From: Chitinophaga ginsengisegetis
Lineage (GTDB): Bacteria; Bacteroidota; Bacteroidia; Chitinophagales; Chitinophagaceae
Length of the DNA: 64,000 bases
Direction of reading: 5' to 3'
Assembly (NCBI RefSeq): GCF_900168065.1
Contig: NZ_FUZZ01000001.1
Span: 1,736,001-1,800,000, forward strand
Shown here: positions 59,848 to 64,000 of the stretch, in pieces
Layout: each line of letters opens with the position of its first letter
Numbering within the stretch: position 1 is the first letter of the stretch
Translations under genes and position numbers: made by a program
The notes under the pieces: model-generated
The model's input: only the letters and a program-made list of their open reading frames with translations
Told to the model about the DNA's origin: nothing
The model's database searches: none

Positions 59848-62241
59848 CTACAGCCTGCTTTTAACCTCCTTACTGCTGCTTTCCAGTTTCCTTGTTTTAA
59901 AGACCTTACCTACACTGAAATTATAAACGAAAGAAAGGTTGAATGTTTGCCATTGCCTGTCGCTGACAAAATGGATAGCGCCACCGGTGTAATATGCCAC
60001 TGAACGCATTTTCATCAGTTTAAACACATCATTTGCCGCTGCCCTTACCAACAGCTTATTATGGAAAAGCTTCTTTTGCACGCCTGCATCTATCTGACCT
60101 ACATCTGTTATCACAAAGTTGCCAAACATGATCTTCGAGCGATAAAAGCCATTGACCGTGATTGCAAAGCTTTTGGGGAGTTTAAATTCCTGGATGGATT
60201 GCAGTTCAACCGGAGAGCCTTCTATTACGTAACCTTGTCCGGTTTGTTTTACATGACGTAAGGTGATGTTGTTCTGCATGGACCACCATTTGGCAATGGT
60301 AACCGGTATACTGAAACTGATACCATAATTATAACGGGTACCGAAATTTTCGCGCATGTCCACAGACACCAGGCTATCGGGGTATGAATAGAAGTACTCC
60401 CCTATCATTTTATCCTGTACATCCAGGAAAAGGGATGCCGTGTACTTGTTTTTAAGCGTATAACCAAGCTCAAACGAATTGGAATAAGATGGGGTTAAGT
60501 ATGGATTGCCTTTGGCGAGGGTGTAGTAATCTACATAGTACTGGTATGGGTTAAGATCTGAAAAAGAGGGCCGTTCCAGTCTCCTGTTGTAGCTAAAGGT
60601 GAGGTAGTCGGCAGCTTCCTTATTCAGGTTTCTTTTCAGGAATACGCTTGGAAACAAGTTGAAGTAATCGTTAGGGTTACGTTGATTATTATCCAACTGT
60701 GTGAGTACGCCCGTCAGCTTTGTATATTCGCCCCTTAAGCCAATTTGTACCTCTGTTTTTAAGAAAGTGGTATTGAAGTTAATATAGCCGGCGTATATAT
60801 CTTCATTATATTTATAATTAAAATCCAACGGTAGATTGGGTACTTTTTGTTCATTCACCACCACATAGTTTTCAGCGCTGTTATCAATACTGGTGATACT
60901 CATCCGGGTACCAAAGCTTAAACTGGATACCTTTGAGAGTACATTTTTGTAGCGCAGGTCGGCAGTAAATATTTTTGCTGTAGAAGGCGTTGTGGTTCCG
61001 AATGCCGTGTCACCGGTGTATTTCTGGTAGTAATCATAAAAAACACTGTTGTTGCTGCTGACTGATGTAAGCGTATTATGCGTATAATCGGCCAGCGCTT
61101 CAAATTCCGAGCCTTTCGTGTCTGTATTCAGGTGGTAGTTGATACTCACATTGTGGTACGATGTTTTCCTGGTTACAGGCGACGTACCGGTGAGCGACTG
61201 GTTCTGATCCTCATGTGGATAAACAATATCTGTGATGGAGTTATAGGAGTGCTCGTGATCGCGGAATGAGCCGTTATATTCAATGCCCAGGTATTGTTTT
61301 TTATTTATGTCGTAGGTGCCACCGAACCTTACCATGTTGCCCTTGTCGCAGTTAATCCGCTGGATGTTGGTTGTTATCAGTGCCTCGTTGTTATTCCTGG
61401 TGGTAGTAGTGTTTTCATAACTTTTCAGGTAGTTATAGGAATAGTTTCCGAATAAGGTAAGCTTACCGCTATTATAATTCAGCGAAATCCCTTCGTTGGT
61501 ACCTGCGTATACGCCCTGTGTATAACCCGCATTCACCGTGCCGCTCAACCCTGCCTTACGGTTCTTTTTCAATACAATGTTGATCATTCCGCCGGTTCCC
61601 TGTGCGTCGTATTGCGCCGGCGGATGCGCCACCACTTCAACAGATTCTATATCCTCAGCGCGCAGGTTGGACAGGTAATTGGATAAATCCCCGCCGTTTA
61701 GCTGCAGCATCTTTCCATTGACCATTACCCGGGTGCCGTTATTTCCATTGATGGATATGGCGCCATCGCTGTTTACAAATACCCCGGGAGCGAGGTTCAT
61801 CAGTTCCAGTGAGGATTTGCCTCCGGCCAGCGGGTTGTTGCTCACATTCATGATCACACGGTCAATTTTCCGTTGAATCATTGGCCGGTTGGAGTTAGCC
61901 GTCACCACAAACTCCTTCAGATTCTTTTCGTCTTTTCTTACATACAATTCCAGGTTTATAGCAGCAGAAGTTACTGCGAAACCGATCGTTGTATCTTTAT
62001 ATCCTGTAGCAGAAAAGTCAACCACGTAGTTCCCTGCATCTTTTACGGCCACCACAAACCTGCCTGTATCATCTACAATTTTGCCCACCTTGATGTCCGT
62101 GCTGCCTTTCAAACGAAATTTCAATGTTGCAAAGGGAACAAAAGCGTTTGTTTCATCTTTAACAAAACCTGAAATTACATTCTGAGAAAAAGCACTGGTC
62201 GTTAAAAGTAGAATTACAAGTATCAGGATTAATTTTCGCAT
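59848..62241 (-). CDS. TonB-dependent receptor-like outer-membrane protein (OMP_b-brl_3 type)
   Basis: A 797-residue outer-membrane protein: signal peptide (to about 20), carboxypeptidase-regulatory domain (about 22-100, ISGFVKDETNAFVPFATLKFR), plug (about 110-225, MIQRKIDRVIMNVSNNPLAGG, GVFVNSDGAISINGNNGTRVMVNGK, YDAQGTGGMINIVLKKNRK) and a barrel. The family (outer membrane beta-barrel family protein) is distinct from SusC and common near RiPP loci. It is the first gene of the cluster, 119 bp before precursor C, and its promoter region holds a pair of direct repeats suited to a LytTR regulator. Possible roles are export, uptake or self-protection; not resolved. Confidence 0.92.
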   Translation of the reverse strand: MRKLILILVILLLTTSAFSQNVISGFVKDETNAFVPFATLKFRLKGSTDIKVGKIVDDTGRFVVAVKDAGNYVVDFSATGYKDTTIGFAVTSAAINLELYVRKDEKNLKEFVVTANSNRPMIQRKIDRVIMNVSNNPLAGGKSSLELMNLAPGVFVNSDGAISINGNNGTRVMVNGKMLQLNGGDLSNYLSNLRAEDIESVEVVAHPPAQYDAQGTGGMINIVLKKNRKAGLSGTVNAGYTQGVYAGTNEGISLNYNSGKLTLFGNYSYNYLKSYENTTTTRNNNEALITTNIQRINCDKGNMVRFGGTYDINKKQYLGIEYNGSFRDHEHSYNSITDIVYPHEDQNQSLTGTSPVTRKTSYHNVSINYHLNTDTKGSEFEALADYTHNTLTSVSSNNSVFYDYYQKYTGDTAFGTTTPSTAKIFTADLRYKNVLSKVSSLSFGTRMSITSIDNSAENYVVVNEQKVPNLPLDFNYKYNEDIYAGYINFNTTFLKTEVQIGLRGEYTKLTGVLTQLDNNQRNPNDYFNLFPSVFLKRNLNKEAADYLTFSYNRRLERPSFSDLNPYQYYVDYYTLAKGNPYLTPSYSNSFELGYTLKNKYTASLFLDVQDKMIGEYFYSYPDSLVSVDMRENFGTRYNYGISFSIPVTIAKWWSMQNNITLRHVKQTGQGYVIEGSPVELQSIQEFKLPKSFAITVNGFYRSKIMFGNFVITDVGQIDAGVQKKLFHNKLLVRAAANDVFKLMKMRSVAYYTGGAIHFVSDRQWQTFNLSFVYNFSVGKVFKTRKLESSSKEVKSRL

Positions 62242-62315
62242 ATCATTTTGACGTTGACGATTTAAATTTGGTTTAAATAAATCCGGCGGGAAAATCTTTT
62301 CGACACCTGGATGGA

Positions 62316-62350
62316 TTTACCCGGAATTTGGAAACCTTTACCCGAAATTT
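62316..62350. promoter_or_regulatory. Direct repeat with 21-bp period, candidate LytTR binding site
   Basis: TTTACCCGGAATTT (62316-62329) and TTTACCCGAAATTT (62337-62350) are 13 of 14 identical and repeat every 21 bp, two turns of the helix. LytTR regulators bind such paired direct repeats. They lie 75-109 bp before the TonB receptor start. No clear -7 box was found between them and the gene. Confidence 0.6.
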
Positions 62351-62418
62351 AATCCGGAGGGTCGTTAACGGTCAGATAGCGGCTGCGAAGGGGCCGCAGG
62401 GCAGGCAATTGCGCGCAT

Positions 62419-62444
62419 AAAAAAACCGAAGTAAGGTACTTCGG
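62419..62444 (-). terminator. Intrinsic terminator of the DUF885 gene
   Basis: On the minus strand the stem CCGAAGTA/TACTTCGG (62426-62444) closes a short loop and is followed by seven T. It sits about 60 bp after the DUF885 stop and separates it from the RiPP cluster. Confidence 0.88.
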
Positions 62445-62505
62445 CTTAATATTCTGATAATAACCTGATTAGCAGGCCAATTGTTTCATTTCTTCCGGTA
62501 ACGTG

Positions 62506-64000
62506 TTATTTCTCACTATAACTTTGCGCCCAGCTGTTCATATAATCTTCCAGCACATTCAATGGCATATCTCCATTCCCGAGCAGGGCGTCATGAAAAT
62601 CTTTCAGGCTGAATTTACTACCTAGTTTTGCCGCCAGTGTATCCCTCAGTGCTTTGATCTTTAGTTCACCGGTTTTGTAAGACAGTGCCTGTCCCGGCAT
62701 GGCCATATAGCGTTCCACTTCGGCGGTGGCAACCGGCTCGCTGATGGATTCATGCTGCATCATATAAGCGATGGCTTCTTCGCGCGTCATTTTACCGGTG
62801 TGAATAGCCACATCTGTTACCAGCCTGATAGCCCGGTGAATTTCCATATTCAACGCACCCATTTTCTGGAAGGGATCTGTATAGCAACCCAGTTGTTCTC
62901 CAAGTGATTCGCAGTATAATGCCCAGCCTTCAAAGTAAGCATAGAAAGCCGGCTGCCTCCGGAATGCAGGGATATCATTATTCTCCTGCTGGGACGCTAT
63001 CTGAAAATGATGACCGGGTATTGCCTCATGGATAAAGGTGGCTTCCATGCCCTGAAAGGTAACGTTGATCTTTGTGGCGTCCGGAACCGGTACATAAAAG
63101 GTGGCCGGTATATTTTCCTGCAGGTTGCCTTTGATGTAAAAGGGACCGCCCTGCGAGGCTTCGCGGTAAGCCTCCACCCTTTTGATCACAAAAGGAGTTT
63201 TGGGCTGATGTCCAAACAATGCGGCCAATGCCGGCTGCACTTTATTGTTGATAGTGCGATACGCATCCAGTACCTGTTCCGGCGTTTTAAAAGGCATGAA
63301 GCGGGCATCTGTTCTCAGGTAATGAAAGAAATCAGCCAAAGAGCCTTTGAATCCCACCTTTGCTTTTATTGTTTCCATCTCCTTTGTAATACGCGCCACT
63401 TCTTCCAAACCCGTCTGGTACACCTTTTCCGGGGTAAGACCGGGAGAGGTGGTATACAAACGCAGGTAGTACTGGTAAATCCGGTCCCCTCCCGGCAGGG
63501 CGGACAGCCCGGCGTGATCCTGCGCCGCGGGAAGGTATGTATCCTTCAGGTAAACGGCCAGCTTGCGGTAAGCAGGGACCATGCTGGTGGCAATAACCCG
63601 GTGATACAAGGTGGTGATCCGTTGTTTCTCTGCGGCGGTGAATGAAGCCGGGAACTGCGACAGCGGCTTATAAAATACATTCCTGGCAGTGTCGTTATCC
63701 GCCAGTGCTTCCATCTGTGGAATCATTTGTAACACGAGTGCTTTAGGGAGTACGATACCTGCACGAATACCTTTATTAAAATTGGCGATGGTGGTGTCGG
63801 TCCAGTCCATGAATGCAGTCATACGTTTTGCCCAGTGCTCATAATCCTTTACCGTGTTAAAGGGTTGTGCGCTGCTCCCCGATCCGAATTGCGCCAGTTC
63901 CAGCGGTGTAGATACAAACTGGTTCATTGGCAGATACTCCAGGTGCAGCTGCAGCGATTCCTGGCCGGTGGTGAGAATATCTTTCAGGATGTAGTAAGAG
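62506..64000 (-). CDS. DUF885 family metal-dependent hydrolase, N-terminus beyond window
   Basis: The C-terminal 497 or so residues of a DUF885 protein. The frame is open to the window edge (LTTGQESLQLHLEYLP precedes the first Met at 63927), so the start is outside. The family's zinc-type motif HEAIPGHHFQ is visible, with FYAYFEGWALYCESLG and YFEGW-type segments after it, as in bacterial DUF885 proteins related to thermolysin-like peptidases. Its products are mostly uncharacterised lipoproteins or secreted peptidases. It is followed by a strong terminator. Confidence 0.92.
   Translation of the reverse strand, partial: SYYILKDILTTGQESLQLHLEYLPMNQFVSTPLELAQFGSGSSAQPFNTVKDYEHWAKRMTAFMDWTDTTIANFNKGIRAGIVLPKALVLQMIPQMEALADNDTARNVFYKPLSQFPASFTAAEKQRITTLYHRVIATSMVPAYRKLAVYLKDTYLPAAQDHAGLSALPGGDRIYQYYLRLYTTSPGLTPEKVYQTGLEEVARITKEMETIKAKVGFKGSLADFFHYLRTDARFMPFKTPEQVLDAYRTINNKVQPALAALFGHQPKTPFVIKRVEAYREASQGGPFYIKGNLQENIPATFYVPVPDATKINVTFQGMEATFIHEAIPGHHFQIASQQENNDIPAFRRQPAFYAYFEGWALYCESLGEQLGCYTDPFQKMGALNMEIHRAIRLVTDVAIHTGKMTREEAIAYMMQHESISEPVATAEVERYMAMPGQALSYKTGELKIKALRDTLAAKLGSKFSLKDFHDALLGNGDMPLNVLEDYMNSWAQSYSEK

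Overview
The window looks like a chromosomal segment of a Bacteroidota bacterium, most likely Chitinophagaceae (Chitinophaga-like). Evidence: two SusC/SusD pairs, an ECF sigma/FecR/STN-SusC signalling set, promoters of the TTG-N19-TAnnTTTG type (seen at tRNA-Leu, a J-domain gene and a helicase), KTSC, DUF983, DUF5996 and LytTR/LytS proteins, and RiPP leaders of the Bacteroidota double-glycine type. Genus is an inference.

Layout. 1-12.7 kb (minus strand): sigma factor, FecR, SusC, SusD, lipoprotein, M14 peptidase, M20 amidohydrolase and a second M14 peptidase cut by the window edge; a surface-signalled peptide-uptake and digestion locus. 12.8-18.7 kb: housekeeping and small accessory genes (VOC, DoxX, UPF1-like helicase, alpha/beta hydrolase, J-domain/KTSC protein, AraC regulator). 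18.9-31.7 kb (plus): a probable sugar-acid operon (TIM-barrel isomerase, mandelate-racemase-type dehydratase, VOC, 2-hydroxyacid dehydrogenase, ThuA protein, SGNH/PVC cytochrome fusion) followed by SusC/SusD. 32-35.4 kb: an uncharacterised three-gene module (membrane protein, cytoplasmic subtilase with SH3-like N-terminus, secreted barrel-like protein). 36-41.8 kb: three paralogous methyltransferases, two paralogous Crp/Fnr regulators, a GcvH-like protein lacking the lipoyl lysine, DUF1275, DUF983 and a small orphan. Each methyltransferase promoter has a 5-6-5 palindrome centred exactly 41.5 bp before the inferred start of transcription. 42-45 kb: DUF5996, tRNA-Leu(CAG), a frameshifted DUF1016 nuclease remnant, and a serine hydrolase. 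45.2-62.3 kb (minus): two terpene synthases, a LytS/LytTR system with an extra lone receiver, and a RiPP cluster with full-length LanB, radical SAM/SPASM maturase, C39-peptidase ABC exporter, very short HlyD protein, an orphan helical protein, three double-glycine precursors plus one GTG-started candidate precursor, and a TonB-dependent receptor. 62.5-64 kb: a DUF885 hydrolase running off the edge.

The two most novel-looking systems are the Crp-controlled methyltransferase regulon (36.1-41.8 kb) and the hybrid LanB/radical-SAM RiPP cluster without a LanC cyclase (48.0-62.3 kb). All functions come from reading translations and motifs by eye; no database search was run.
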